A DNA stretch of 57,941 bases from Sphingomonadaceae bacterium (GTDB lineage Bacteria; Pseudomonadota; Alphaproteobacteria; Sphingomonadales; Sphingomonadaceae). The position numbers and the translations under genes are program-made. The notes under the pieces were generated by a model. It was not told the origin of the DNA, made no database searches, and saw only the letters and a program-made list of their open reading frames with translations. Location of the stretch: assembly GCA_947477745.1 (NCBI GenBank), contig CANJUF010000019.1, forward strand, positions 1 through 57,941, given 5' to 3'. How positions within the stretch are numbered: position 1 is the first letter of the stretch; each line of letters begins with the position of its first letter. Of the stretch, positions 25,409-33,604 are shown one piece after another.

Positions 25409-25891
25409 TCAGGCGGCCACAGACGGTCGCAGCAGGCTCGCATAGTCGACCATGATCTGGCCATTGAGGCCGGTCGCGTCAGCCAGATGGATGTCGAAGC
25501 GACGGCTTTCGAATTTCCACACGCCGTCCGCCTTAGTGATGACGTCGTTGTAGATGCCCAGGAAGCTCGCGCCCGGCTCGTCGGCAATATGCTTGAGCAC
25601 TTCGTGCAGGATGCTGCGCGCGGTCGCCCGGTCGGCCGTCAGGCTGTCAATCACGAGGGCATGCTGCATCTGCAGCTGGAACGGATTGGCTTCAACCGAA
25701 GCGCGGATGCCGTTCACCAGCGCGTCGCGGCCTTCGAAATCCATGCCGACCTGCGGCGCGCGCCAGTGCGCGTGCTCGTGATAGCAGGACGCGACCGCGT
25801 CCCAATCGCGGCAAGTAATCCCCATCGTATAGCGTTCGGTCAGTTCGCGGATCGCGATCCTGTCGCTCAGTTGCTGGATATCCACCGTCAT
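25409..25891 (-). CDS. SnoaL-like / NTF2 superfamily protein
   Basis: 160 residues of the NTF2-like superfamily close to SnoaL_4 proteins: an N-terminal helix IAIRELTERYTMGITCRDWDAVASCYHEHAHW, a strand with GRDALVNGI, and a final VWKFESRRFDIHL. Such proteins include ring-hydroxylating dioxygenase beta-like subunits and dehydratases, but no partner gene is here. It converges on dut and diverges from the hydrolase gene at 26093. Confidence 0.8.
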   Translation of the reverse strand: MTVDIQQLSDRIAIRELTERYTMGITCRDWDAVASCYHEHAHWRAPQVGMDFEGRDALVNGIRASVEANPFQLQMQHALVIDSLTADRATARSILHEVLKHIADEPGASFLGIYNDVITKADGVWKFESRRFDIHLADATGLNGQIMVDYASLLRPSVAA

Positions 25892-26092
25892 CGCACTCTC
25901 CCGTTTATTTTCGCGCCTTGGCTAGCCCAGACTTGCCGCGCCAGCCAGATCGAATCTGCGCCGCTCGCAGGATACCGCAGCGAGCCGTCGCTTCGTCGAA
26001 ACCCTATTCTCAACTAAATTGATAGATAATATACATGTCCACGTCGGACCATACGATTGGACGGCCACCTAACCTTCACGAAGGAAGCGACG

Positions 26093-26833
26093 ATGGCCAA
26101 TTTTCTCGAACTCGATAGCACCCGATTGAGCGACGATCCGCTGATCCTGATCGTGCCGGGGCTCAACAACAGCAACCCGCAGCACTGGCAATCGCTCTGG
26201 GAGACGCAGCGCGGCGATTGCCGCCGCGTCGATCTGGGCATGTGGGACAACCCGCACCGCAACACCTGGGTCAACAAGCTCAACCTTGCGATCATTCAGG
26301 CCGACCGCCCGGTCGTGCTGGTGGCGCACAGCCTGGGCTGCCTCGCGGCGGCATGGTGGGCACGGTACGAAATGCCCGCTCACGGCAATCCGGTGGTCGG
26401 AGCGCTGCTGGTCGCGCCGCCCGATGTCGACCGGCCGGGCACCGACCCAAGGCTTGCGCGCTTCAGCGCCTGCCCGCGCGATCCGCTGCCGTTCCCCTCG
26501 TTCCTCGCGGCGAGCGAGAACGACAGCCACTGCAAAATCTGGACGGCGCGGATGCTGGCGCGCGATTGGGGTAGCCGCTTCGCCTTTGCCGGGGCGATCG
26601 GCCACATCAATGCCAAATCCGGCATCGGCGACTGGGACTTCGGTAAGGTCCTGCTCGAGCAGCTGCTCAAGGAGCATCGCAAAGCCACTTCGCCCGTGCC
26701 GAACGATGGTCAGCCTGCTCCCGCGCCCGCTTTGCAAGGCAGGAACGAGCAACTGCGTCAGATCGGCGGCGTGCCGGGCCATGCCGCTGCAACGGCGAGC
26801 GGAAGCAAGCAACCCTCAACCGCAAGCCGGTAA
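26093..26833 (+). CDS. RBBP9/YdeN-type alpha/beta hydrolase
   Basis: 246 residues. The catalytic triad is visible: S80 in VAHSLGC, D144 in SENDSHC and H171 in IGHINA. The N-terminal PGLNNSNPQHWQSLWE is typical of small serine hydrolases of the RBBP9/YdeN group, whose natural substrates are largely unknown. ATG 26093 follows gaaggaagcga; a GTG- or ATG-led extension to 26057 is less likely. The last 45 residues are a low-complexity P/A/S/T tail. A strong hairpin separates it from the convergent lipoprotein gene. Confidence 0.85.
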   Translation: MANFLELDSTRLSDDPLILIVPGLNNSNPQHWQSLWETQRGDCRRVDLGMWDNPHRNTWVNKLNLAIIQADRPVVLVAHSLGCLAAAWWARYEMPAHGNPVVGALLVAPPDVDRPGTDPRLARFSACPRDPLPFPSFLAASENDSHCKIWTARMLARDWGSRFAFAGAIGHINAKSGIGDWDFGKVLLEQLLKEHRKATSPVPNDGQPAPAPALQGRNEQLRQIGGVPGHAAATASGSKQPSTASR

Positions 26834-26843
26834 CTGACGCGAG

Positions 26844-26877
26844 AAGGGCGGGCCGGCACATATGCCCACCCGCCCTT
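26844..26877. terminator. Hairpin between convergent genes
   Basis: aagggcggg and cccgccctt form a perfect nine-base stem, with gggc/gccc inside it. It sits 11 bases after the hydrolase stop and 24 before the convergent lipoprotein gene stop. It lacks a T-run on either side, so it may block transcription only weakly. Confidence 0.55.
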
Positions 26878-26900
26878 AAAGCTACCAGAATATCGACCGA

Positions 26901-27578
26901 TCAGTTCGTGCGGCGGGGCTCCGGCGCGATGGTGATGCGAACGGTCTCGCCCGAATTGCCGGGAAAGCCGGTGAACATCGCCTCGACCAGGTTGGGCACG
27001 AGGTATTGCAGCTTGTTCGAGCGCGACACCGCTTCGGCCTTGCCTTCGAACAGGCGGGCGCCATCGACCCGGCGGTCGATCTTCATGTCGACGCCGCTGG
27101 TGTAGACGGTGGTCACGTCGATTTCCTGCCCGCCGCCGAACCACGGATCGTACCAGCCATAGGACCACGGGCCGCCGCGATAGGGACCCCAGTAGCCCAT
27201 GCGGCCATAGCCGTACCACGGCGACCAGAAGGGCGAGTGCGAGAAGCCGGTCGAGCGCACGCGCTCGCGGCCCTGGTCGACGCCGTAGTCGAAGCGCACC
27301 AGCAGTTGCGCCTGCTCGGGGCTGGAAACGGGAGTGTAGCCCTGCGCGCGCATCTGGGCTTCGACCAGCGCGGCATACTGGCCGAACTCGATCCCGCCCG
27401 CGAGCTGCGGATCGTCGGCGACGACCGCGAAGGTCTGGCCGGCAGGCGGCGGAAGCTGCGACTGGAAGCGCGAGACATTGGCGTTGAACGGCGAAGCGCA
27501 GGCGGCCAGGCCAAGCAGCAGCAGACCTGCTACTGCCAGCTTCAGCCGCGAGAGCCGGTCATGTGCATGAGAGATCAT
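26901..27578 (-). CDS. DUF4136-type lipoprotein
   Basis: 225 residues with a lipoprotein signal peptide: VAGLLLLGLAAC with the lipidated cysteine at 27. The mature protein matches the DUF4136 pattern (RFQSQLPPPAGQTFAVVADDPQ, YAALVEAQMRAQGY, FDYGVDQGRERV, then a C-terminal strand region ending VRITIAPEP). Residues about 117-150 are a Trp/Tyr/Gly-rich segment (WSPWYGYGRMGYWGP and following), likely flexible. It should be anchored in the outer or inner membrane facing the periplasm. Role unknown. Confidence 0.85.
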   Translation of the reverse strand: MISHAHDRLSRLKLAVAGLLLLGLAACASPFNANVSRFQSQLPPPAGQTFAVVADDPQLAGGIEFGQYAALVEAQMRAQGYTPVSSPEQAQLLVRFDYGVDQGRERVRSTGFSHSPFWSPWYGYGRMGYWGPYRGGPWSYGWYDPWFGGGQEIDVTTVYTSGVDMKIDRRVDGARLFEGKAEAVSRSNKLQYLVPNLVEAMFTGFPGNSGETVRITIAPEPRRTN

Positions 27579-27734
27579 CGATTGTTATCTCCTCTCGAAG
27601 GCATCGGTTGAAAACTGCGCGGGGGCGCAGGGATGCCCGATATGCCCCGCCAATTGGACGAAACGTGCTTAATGGGGGTTGAACTTCTCATTCAACGTGT
27701 CACCATGCAACAGGTCGCCCCTGTGCACCCCCGA

Positions 27735-28769
27735 TCAGCCCCTGACCAGCCCCAGCGCCTTGTACGCCGCATCGAGAGTCGGCCGCGCCAGTTCGCGCGC
27801 CTTGAGCGCGCCCTTGGCAAGGATCGCGCCGAGCATTTCGCGGTCCTGCTTCAGCTCCACGAACCGGGCGTTGATCGGGCTGAGCGTTTCGGCCAGCAGC
27901 TCGCCCAGCGCGGGCTTGAACTTGCCGAAGCCGTGGCCGCCGAACTCGGCCAGCACCTGATCGACTGACTGGCCCGCCATGGCTGCATAGATGCCCACGA
28001 GATTGGCCGCCTCGGGCCGTCCCTCAAGCCCCGCCGCCTCCGATGGCAGCGGTTCGGGATCGGTCTTGGCTTTCTTGACCTTCTTCATGATCTCGTCGGC
28101 ATCGTCGACCAGGTTGATCCGGCTCATGTCCGAAGGGTCGCTCTTGCTCATCTTCGCCGCGCCGTCGCGCAGCGACATGATCCGCGCCGCTTCGGGCGGG
28201 ATGATCGGATCGGGCAAGGTGAACACGCCTTTCACGTCGCTGTCTTCCTCGCCGTAGCCGGGCACGAAATCGACGTTGAACTTCTGCGCGATGTCGCGCG
28301 CCAGTTCGAGGTGCTGCTTCTGGTCGTCGCCCACCGGCACGTGAGTCGCCTGATAAAGCAGCACGTCGGCGGCCTGCAGCACCGGATAGGTGAACAGCGC
28401 GATCGAGGCGCCTTCGCGGTTCTTGCCCGACTTGTCCTTGAACTGGGTCATGCGGTTCAGCCAGCCCATCCGCGCAGTTCCGTTCAGCAGCCATTGCAGC
28501 TCGGCATGCGCAGGAACCTGCGCCTGGTTGAACAGCACCGACCGGTCGGGATCGATCCCGCAGGCGACCAGCGCCGCGACCATTTCAAGCGTGCTGGCGG
28601 CAAGCTGCGCGGGATCGTGCGGCTGCGACAAGGCATGAAGATCGGCGAGGAAATAGAGGCAGGCGCCCGCCTCGTGCTCGTCCTGCATGCGCACCCAGTT
28701 GCGGATCGCGCCGAGGTAATTGCCGAGGTGGAGGTTGCCGGTGGGCTGGATTCCGGAGACGATGCGCAT
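27735..28769 (-). CDS. trpS: Tryptophanyl-tRNA synthetase
   Basis: 344 residues, standard for the class I enzyme. The HIGH-like motif is PTGNLHLGNYLG and the KMSKS loop is AAKMSKSDPSD. It charges tRNA-Trp. ATG 28769 begins one base after the murJ stop, so it is translated in the same operon. A longer frame to 28883 would run inside murJ and is rejected. Confidence 0.97.
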   Translation of the reverse strand: MRIVSGIQPTGNLHLGNYLGAIRNWVRMQDEHEAGACLYFLADLHALSQPHDPAQLAASTLEMVAALVACGIDPDRSVLFNQAQVPAHAELQWLLNGTARMGWLNRMTQFKDKSGKNREGASIALFTYPVLQAADVLLYQATHVPVGDDQKQHLELARDIAQKFNVDFVPGYGEEDSDVKGVFTLPDPIIPPEAARIMSLRDGAAKMSKSDPSDMSRINLVDDADEIMKKVKKAKTDPEPLPSEAAGLEGRPEAANLVGIYAAMAGQSVDQVLAEFGGHGFGKFKPALGELLAETLSPINARFVELKQDREMLGAILAKGALKARELARPTLDAAYKALGLVRG

Positions 28770-28770
28770 G

Positions 28771-30387
28771 TCAGGAGTTCGTTTCGATCGACGAGGCAGT
28801 TTCGGGCGTGGCCCTGCGGCGGCGCAGCAGTTGCTCGATTTCTGCGCGGTCCACCGCCCCGACCATCCAGCCGACCGCTGCATAGACGGCGAGGCCCGCG
28901 CCGACCAGCAGCGAAAGCGACCAGATCCGCTCGATCACCGAGCCGCCAAACCGGTCCGACAGAAGATCCGTCAGCCACCACAGCAGCGCCGACATCGCCG
29001 CCGTCGCGATCAACTGGCGGCCGATGCGCAGCGCCAGCCGGGCGGTGAAATGGAACCAGCCGCGCCGGTGCAGCACGGCGTAAAGCAGCAGGCAGTTGAG
29101 GCTGGCCGAAAGCGCGGTCGCCCCGGCAAGACCGACGATGCCCCAGCCCAGTCCCCAGATGAACCACACGTTGAGGCCGATGTTGAACACCAGCGCCGCA
29201 AGCGCGGTGAACACCGGGGTGCGCGTGTCCGATCGTGCGAAGAAGCCGGGGTTGAGGATCTTGACGATCACATAGGCGGGGAGGCCCGCGACAAGCGCCA
29301 TGGTGATATGCGCCATGATCACGCCGTCCTCGGGCTTGAACTTGCCGCCCACGAAAAAGGCGGTGACGAAGGCTGGGGCGCAGATCGCCAGCGCGGCGGC
29401 AGCGGGCAGGGTGAGCAGCGTCGCCATCTCGAAAGCATTGGCCTGAAGCCGCTGGACCTCGCTGGCGTTGTCCGACTGGATATGGCGTGAGAGCATCGGC
29501 AGGATCGCAGTGCCCAGCGCGATGCCGACGATGCCCAGCGGCATCTGGTTGAGCCGGTCCGCCATCTTGAGTAGGGTGAGCGAGCCTTGCGGCAGCGAAG
29601 TGGCGAAGAACGTGTCGACGAACTGGCTGATCTGGTAGATGCCTGCCCCGAAGGTTGCGGGCAGGATCACGAGGCCCAGCCGCTTCACGTCGGGCGTCAG
29701 CTTGGGCATGCCGATGTGCAGCCGCAGCCCGGCGCGCCGCACCGACCACCACAGGTAGACCATCTGCACGAAGCCCGACAGCGCCACCGCTGCGCTCAGC
29801 ACATAGACCACCCTGGTGTCGTCGTCGCTCGCCCCGCGCCAGTACCAGCCGCCTATGATCCCCGAAATCAACGTGAGGTTGAACAGTATCGGCGCGATCG
29901 CTCCGGGCGCGAAGCGCGAGCGGGCGTTGAGCAGCCCGGTCAGCATCGCCACGATCGAGATGAAGAACAGGTAGGGGAAGGTCACCCGGCTGAGGAACAC
30001 CGAAAGCTCGAACTTACCCGGCACGCTCTGGTATTCGCTGGCAAGGCCGTAGACGATCGGCCCCATCGCGATCATCGCCAGCGCCGAAAAGGCCAGCAGC
30101 ACCCAGATGAACACCGACAGCACGTCGTTGGCGAACTTCGCCGCCTCCGCCTCGCCGTCTTCGCCCGCCAGCTTGCGCGAATACATCGGCACGAAGGCGA
30201 CCGAGAAGGCCCCTTCGGCAAACAGGCGGCGGAAGGTGTTGGGCAAGGTGAAGGCGAGCTGGTAAGCGTCCGCCGCCAGCCCGGCGCCGAGCACGCGCGC
30301 GAGCACCATGTCGCGCACGAACCCGAAAATGCGGCTGATCACCGTGAAGCCGGCGATCGTCGAAGTATGCCTGATAAGGGCGCTCAT
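28771..30387 (-). CDS. murJ: Lipid II flippase MurJ (MviN)
   Basis: 538 residues and about 14 transmembrane helices of the MOP superfamily. The N-terminus TSTIAGFTVISRIFGFVRD has the conserved arginines of the central cavity, followed by DAYQLAFTLPNTFRRLFAEGAFSVAFVP, the family hallmark. MurJ moves lipid II across the inner membrane for peptidoglycan synthesis. It is the middle gene of a secB-murJ-trpS operon: secB ends 24 bases upstream and trpS starts immediately after. Confidence 0.96.
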   Translation of the reverse strand: MSALIRHTSTIAGFTVISRIFGFVRDMVLARVLGAGLAADAYQLAFTLPNTFRRLFAEGAFSVAFVPMYSRKLAGEDGEAEAAKFANDVLSVFIWVLLAFSALAMIAMGPIVYGLASEYQSVPGKFELSVFLSRVTFPYLFFISIVAMLTGLLNARSRFAPGAIAPILFNLTLISGIIGGWYWRGASDDDTRVVYVLSAAVALSGFVQMVYLWWSVRRAGLRLHIGMPKLTPDVKRLGLVILPATFGAGIYQISQFVDTFFATSLPQGSLTLLKMADRLNQMPLGIVGIALGTAILPMLSRHIQSDNASEVQRLQANAFEMATLLTLPAAAALAICAPAFVTAFFVGGKFKPEDGVIMAHITMALVAGLPAYVIVKILNPGFFARSDTRTPVFTALAALVFNIGLNVWFIWGLGWGIVGLAGATALSASLNCLLLYAVLHRRGWFHFTARLALRIGRQLIATAAMSALLWWLTDLLSDRFGGSVIERIWSLSLLVGAGLAVYAAVGWMVGAVDRAEIEQLLRRRRATPETASSIETNS

Positions 30388-30411
30388 CGCCGCATTATCC
30401 TGTAAAAGCGG

Positions 30412-30936
30412 TCAGGCGTTGCCCGCAGGCGCGCCCTGGCCCTCGCCCTGCTGCTCGGCCGCGGCGGCGAGCTGCTGCATGTAGAGGCCGTTGAAATCGA
30501 TCGGATCGAGCATCAGCGGGGTGAAACCGGCATCGCGAACCGAATCGGCGATGATCCGGCGCGCGAAGGGAAACAGGATGCGCGGCGCTTCGGCGAACAG
30601 GAAGGCGTGCGCGGTGTTCTCGTCGAGCCCGCGCATGCCGACGAGGCCGGCATAAGACAGGTCGACCGCATAGGCCGTGCCTTCCGAGGTCTTCGCGGCG
30701 GCAACGATCTTGAGCTCGACCTCATGGATATCGCCATCGATCTGCTGCGCGCCGATGTTGAACTGCACGTCGATCTGCGGCGCTTCGGTCCAGTTGTAGA
30801 CCTGCGGCGCGTTGGGGTTCTCGACCGAGAGATCCTTGACATATTGCGAGATGATCCCCGCCGCCGGACCTTCATCGGCGCCGTTGGGCGCGGGAGCGGG
30901 GTTGAGATCGGTGATGATGTTGCCTTCGTCGGCCAT
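30412..30936 (-). CDS. secB: Protein-export chaperone SecB
   Basis: 174 residues. The SecB core is clear: SQYVKDLSVENPNAPQVYNW, DVQFNIGAQQI, EVELKIVAAAK, YAGLVGMRGLDENTAHAFLFAEAPRILFPFARRI and PLMLDPIDFNGLY. SecB holds preproteins unfolded for SecA. The C-terminal tail is A/Q/G-rich and lacks an obvious zinc-coordinated element of its own, as expected. ATG 30936 is chosen; the longer frame to 31071 is a repeat-rich leader. Confidence 0.95.
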   Translation of the reverse strand: MADEGNIITDLNPAPAPNGADEGPAAGIISQYVKDLSVENPNAPQVYNWTEAPQIDVQFNIGAQQIDGDIHEVELKIVAAAKTSEGTAYAVDLSYAGLVGMRGLDENTAHAFLFAEAPRILFPFARRIIADSVRDAGFTPLMLDPIDFNGLYMQQLAAAAEQQGEGQGAPAGNA

Positions 30937-30953
30937 GTCGGATGCTTTCTGAT

Positions 30954-30997
30954 GGTCTGCTGGTGATCTGGTGTGCTGGTGTGCTGGTCTGCTGGTG
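30954..30997. repeat. Short tandem repeat in the secB leader
   Basis: Several imperfect copies of an eight-base unit gtgtgctg / gtctgctg occur back to back (ggtctgctggtgatctggtg and onward). On the secB-coding strand the unit reads cagcacac or cagcagac. The tract begins 18 bases upstream of the secB ATG, i.e. in the 5' leader. Confidence 0.7.
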
Positions 30998-31162
30998 AGC
31001 GGGTTGGCGATGAACGGAACGGGGCGCGCGGCTCCGGGTCTGGTGCGCGCGCCTAGCACCGGCGCGGGCAAGCGGCAATGGGGTGGGGATTAGTCCATTC
31101 CCCTTTGCGGGAGAGGATACGAAGGCTTGCGAGCCTGATCGCTGGCCGGAGTTGGTGAGGGG

Positions 31163-31254
31163 GTTCGCGCAGAGGCGCAGAGGGAGCAGGGGGCGCAGGG
31201 ATGATTTTACTGTTCGTCATCCCGGGCTTGACCCGGGATCCAGCTTCCTTTCAA
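31163..31254 (+). repeat. Left composite repeat flanking the 31.4-32.3 kb insertion
   Basis: Read on the plus strand: ttcgcgcagaggcgcagagg, then a variable part, then cgtcatcccgggcttgaccc and gggatccagcttccttt. Its reverse complement matches the segment 32385-32485 in order and content. A second, weaker inverted arm (gcaagctggcttgacccc... ggggtgac) follows to 31322. The cgtcatccc unit is a widespread intergenic palindrome. Confidence 0.75.
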
Positions 31255-31429
31255 TCCCTGAGAGAAGCGAGCACGCGAACGAGCAAGCTGGCTTGACCCC
31301 GGCTCTGTGGCTGGGGTGACGGGTGTTGTCTGTCATCAGGTAGAATGCGCACCAAAGAGTAGTCATTGGGATTTGACTGCGATGGCGGCCGTCATGCGGC
31401 GCGTGGATATTGGGGGCAGAGCATGGGGG

Positions 31430-32278
31430 TTAGGTAATCCACCGCTCAACTGGAGGGTCGCCGATCAAGGAAATTTGAAACTCCGACCGCTCCTCTGTGG
31501 GCTTCCCCTGCGATGTAAACACAGCGTCGAACTCAATGACTCGACTAAATGTGCCATAACGACAAGTCACGTTCAGAAGGCAATGCTGCGCGACAGAAAT
31601 GTCAGGTCCTTGAATGTCGTCCCGTGCCACGCCGCGCACAAATGGAAACCGACTGCCAATTGGCAGGGTGTCCAACCTCATTAAGACATGATTTTCGCGC
31701 TCATCCCCATTCATACTTATGAGCTTTAAGCTGATTGCCAACGTAACATTTTGCGCCGCAGTCTGGCCCGAGTTTTCAAGAAAAAATTTGAGGAAAATGG
31801 CATCCTGGGTCAATGTAACTGTGCCACCCGTGTCGCCAGAAAAACTGACGTATGCTCGGGCCTGTTCGACTATCAAATCGGCAGATCGCTTTGTTTCCTT
31901 GAAGGTGGTATAAACCAGCCAAACACCGAGCGCGCTCAAGATCATTCCAACAATGGCCGCCGCCGCCATGATCTTGGCCCACAAGGTGGACTGCCTTTGC
32001 GCTGCAAGATCGGCTTGGTTGTATGAAAATTCGGACTGAGCATCCATCGCATCGTAAAGGCAGTTGATGCGGTCGGGTCGAGGTATTCCGATACAGGTTT
32101 CGGCTACCTTGTCGCCGGTGTAGCGCGAATATTCGCGCGCCTTGGCATTCGCCTGCCGGTCATAATTGGCGGAATCCAAAAGACCATAAATCAATAGTGC
32201 CGCCGCAACGGCGGTAGCGACAGTTAACCAGACAATGAGTCGTGTCTTAGGTTGTTTGAACCAATCGCGCTTAAACAT
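31430..32278 (-). CDS. Membrane protein with two helices and a beta-sandwich-like C-terminus, unknown
   Basis: 282 residues from ATG 32278. Helix 1 is LIVWLTVATAVAAALLIYGLL near the N-terminus; about 70 residues with two cysteines follow, then helix 2 (MAAAAIVGMILSALGVWLVYTT). The C-terminal 140 residues resemble a common bacterial domain of the type ARAYVSFSG ... FFLENSGQTAAQNVTLAI, predicted beta-rich. No enzymatic motif is present. Base composition is clearly lower in GC than its neighbours, and flanking inverted repeats suggest it arrived as a unit. It has no assigned function. Confidence 0.7.
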   Translation of the reverse strand: MFKRDWFKQPKTRLIVWLTVATAVAAALLIYGLLDSANYDRQANAKAREYSRYTGDKVAETCIGIPRPDRINCLYDAMDAQSEFSYNQADLAAQRQSTLWAKIMAAAAIVGMILSALGVWLVYTTFKETKRSADLIVEQARAYVSFSGDTGGTVTLTQDAIFLKFFLENSGQTAAQNVTLAISLKLISMNGDERENHVLMRLDTLPIGSRFPFVRGVARDDIQGPDISVAQHCLLNVTCRYGTFSRVIEFDAVFTSQGKPTEERSEFQISLIGDPPVERWIT

Positions 32279-32384
32279 TGAACGAAAAACACCACTGCAA
32301 ATTTGGCCCACTGAAGTTGTCACTGATACTGCGCAGAAAGTCTATCGTGCGGACCGATGCTTTCCCCATTCCTCTGCTGCCTTT

Positions 32385-32485
32385 ACCAAAGGAAAGAAGC
32401 TGGATCCCGCCCTTCGCCGGGATGACGATGGGAGCTTTCTCCCTCCGCGTCTCTCCTTCTTCTCTGCGTCTCTGCGTGAAACTTG
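32385..32485 (-). repeat. Right composite repeat, inverted relative to the left copy
   Basis: Reads ctttaccaaaggaaagaagc, tggatcccgcccttcgccgg, gatgacg, then ctccgcgtctctccttcttc and tctgcgtctctgcgtgaaac. In the same order this mirrors the reverse complement of 31163-31254 (aagctggatcccg, cgggatgacga, ctctgcgcctctgcgcgaa). The two copies therefore face each other around the membrane protein gene. Confidence 0.75.
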
Positions 32486-32711
32486 GACAGCTTTCCTCTC
32501 CTGCAAAGAAAGAGGAAAGGCCGCCTGCGCGCCGGCTGCACAAGCTCGTAGCGGGGAGACACCAATTTCCTGCATCATGCCAAGCTGATACCCCCAGCGT
32601 CGCTCGCTATTTGCCATCGTCGAACCCCCCTGTCCGCAGCGGCGCACCCGCGCCGAACGACCGCCCGCGCGCGCCCGGCAAGCAAACTTTCCATGGTTCA
32701 TACGCGTTAAT

Positions 32712-32791
32712 TTCGTGAAGTTTGGTTGCTCGGGTGAACTTCGCGAAGTTTGCCGTTCGCCTCGCCCCGCCTGGCCGGTCACCTTCGCGAA
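32712..32791. promoter_or_regulatory. Palindromic motif cluster upstream of tim44
   Basis: Three TTCGYGAA motifs: ttcgtgaa at 32712-32719, the perfect 14-base palindrome aacttcgcgaagtt at 32737-32750, and ttcgcgaa at 32784-32791. The first two share the longer sequence ttcgygaagtttg. Centres are 28 and 44 bases apart. A possible -10 tataaa lies at 32805-32810. This is compatible with a dimeric regulator binding upstream of the tim44-mltA-smr genes, but is inferred only from pattern. Confidence 0.45.
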
Positions 32792-32919
32792 AGCTTTTGA
32801 ACGGTATAAAAACAGGACCGGCGGTGCGCGGCCCGTGTTGTGCATTTGTCAACCATGCCTATCTCGGGTTATGGTGCTGGCGAGACGATCTGCGTCTCAG
32901 GAAAGATGGACCCCACGGT

Positions 32920-33600
32920 GTGACTGTCGAAATCGTAATTCTGGCCATGATCGCGGCATTTCTCGGGCTGCGGCTCTATTCGGTGCTGGGGCGCCGTGCC
33001 GAGCACGAGGAGGAGCCGATCCCGGGGCGGTTCGACCAGCCGCCCGCCCAGACACCCGGAGCAAGGCGCACGCCGGCTCCGCGTCCGGCGGACGATGTGG
33101 AAAGCTTTCCGCCGCGCCTGCCCGAACGCCGCTATCCCGCAGCAAGCGCTGCGGTCGAGCGCGGCCTGCGCGATATTGCCGCGGCTGACCGCCGCTTCGA
33201 TCCCTTCGCCTTCATGGACGGCGCGCGCGCGGCTTACCGCATGGTGCTCGAGGCGTTCTGGCAAGGCGACAAGGACGAGCTGCGCCAGCTTTGCGAGCCT
33301 TCGGTTTACGAAAGCTTCGCCGCTGCCATCGACGCGCGGCAGGCGGCGGGCGAAACGCTCGATAACCGGCTGATACGGATCGAGGAAGCCGCCATGGCCG
33401 ACGCCGCTTACGATGCGCCGATGGCGCGCATCACAGTGCGCTTCCGTTCGGACATCGCGGCAGTGACCCGCGATGCCAGCGGCAACATGGTTGCCGGATC
33501 GCTCGACGATGCGATCGAGGCGATCGACGTGTGGACCTTCGCGCGTAACGCCGGTTCCGCCGATCCCGACTGGCTGCTGGTGGAAACCGACGAGGGATAG
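32920..33600 (+). CDS. Tim44-domain protein
   Basis: 226 residues from GTG 32920. An N-terminal membrane helix (EIVILAMIAAFLGLRLYSVLG) is followed by a charged, proline-rich linker and a Tim44-like domain: RFDPFAFMDGARAAYRMVLEAFWQGDKDELR, EPSVYESFAAAI and DVWTFARN. Bacterial relatives are inner-membrane proteins (TimA type) of uncertain job, related to the mitochondrial import motor. An upstream extension in frame to 32722 would be rich in Arg and is rejected. mltA starts five bases after the stop. Confidence 0.85.
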   Translation: MTVEIVILAMIAAFLGLRLYSVLGRRAEHEEEPIPGRFDQPPAQTPGARRTPAPRPADDVESFPPRLPERRYPAASAAVERGLRDIAAADRRFDPFAFMDGARAAYRMVLEAFWQGDKDELRQLCEPSVYESFAAAIDARQAAGETLDNRLIRIEEAAMADAAYDAPMARITVRFRSDIAAVTRDASGNMVAGSLDDAIEAIDVWTFARNAGSADPDWLLVETDEG

Positions 33601-33604
33601 CACC

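Larger units (their letters stand above)
30937..31429. other. Repeat-rich intergenic region upstream of secB
   Basis: About 490 bases without a gene. It contains the tandem repeat in the secB leader (30954-30997), then a composite repeat (about 31163-31322) that includes the left arm of the inverted pair described separately. The remainder (31323-31429) leads up to the stop of the two-helix membrane protein and contains nothing recognised. The secB promoter is presumably between the repeat and the gene but no clear -35/-10 pair is visible. Confidence 0.6.
32279..32919. other. Intergenic region between the insertion and tim44
   Basis: About 640 bases without a supported gene. It holds the right composite repeat (32385-32485), a stretch of sequence with no recognised feature (32490-32705), and the motif cluster and putative promoter upstream of tim44 (32712-32810). 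Frames across it lack homologous-looking sequence. Confidence 0.6.

Noticed and set aside
28484..29752. 422-codon minus-strand frame within murJ and trpS
   Set aside because: It lies in another frame of two well-identified genes and has a low-complexity composition.
31217..31322. Possible CRISPR or att-site repeats near secB
   Set aside because: The repeats are inverted and dispersed-type, not regularly spaced direct repeats, and no cas or integrase gene is present.
31307..31684. Plus-strand frame of 125 codons over the two-helix membrane protein gene
   Set aside because: No domain or start signal; the minus-strand protein has two plausible membrane helices and a recognisable domain pattern, so it is the better call.
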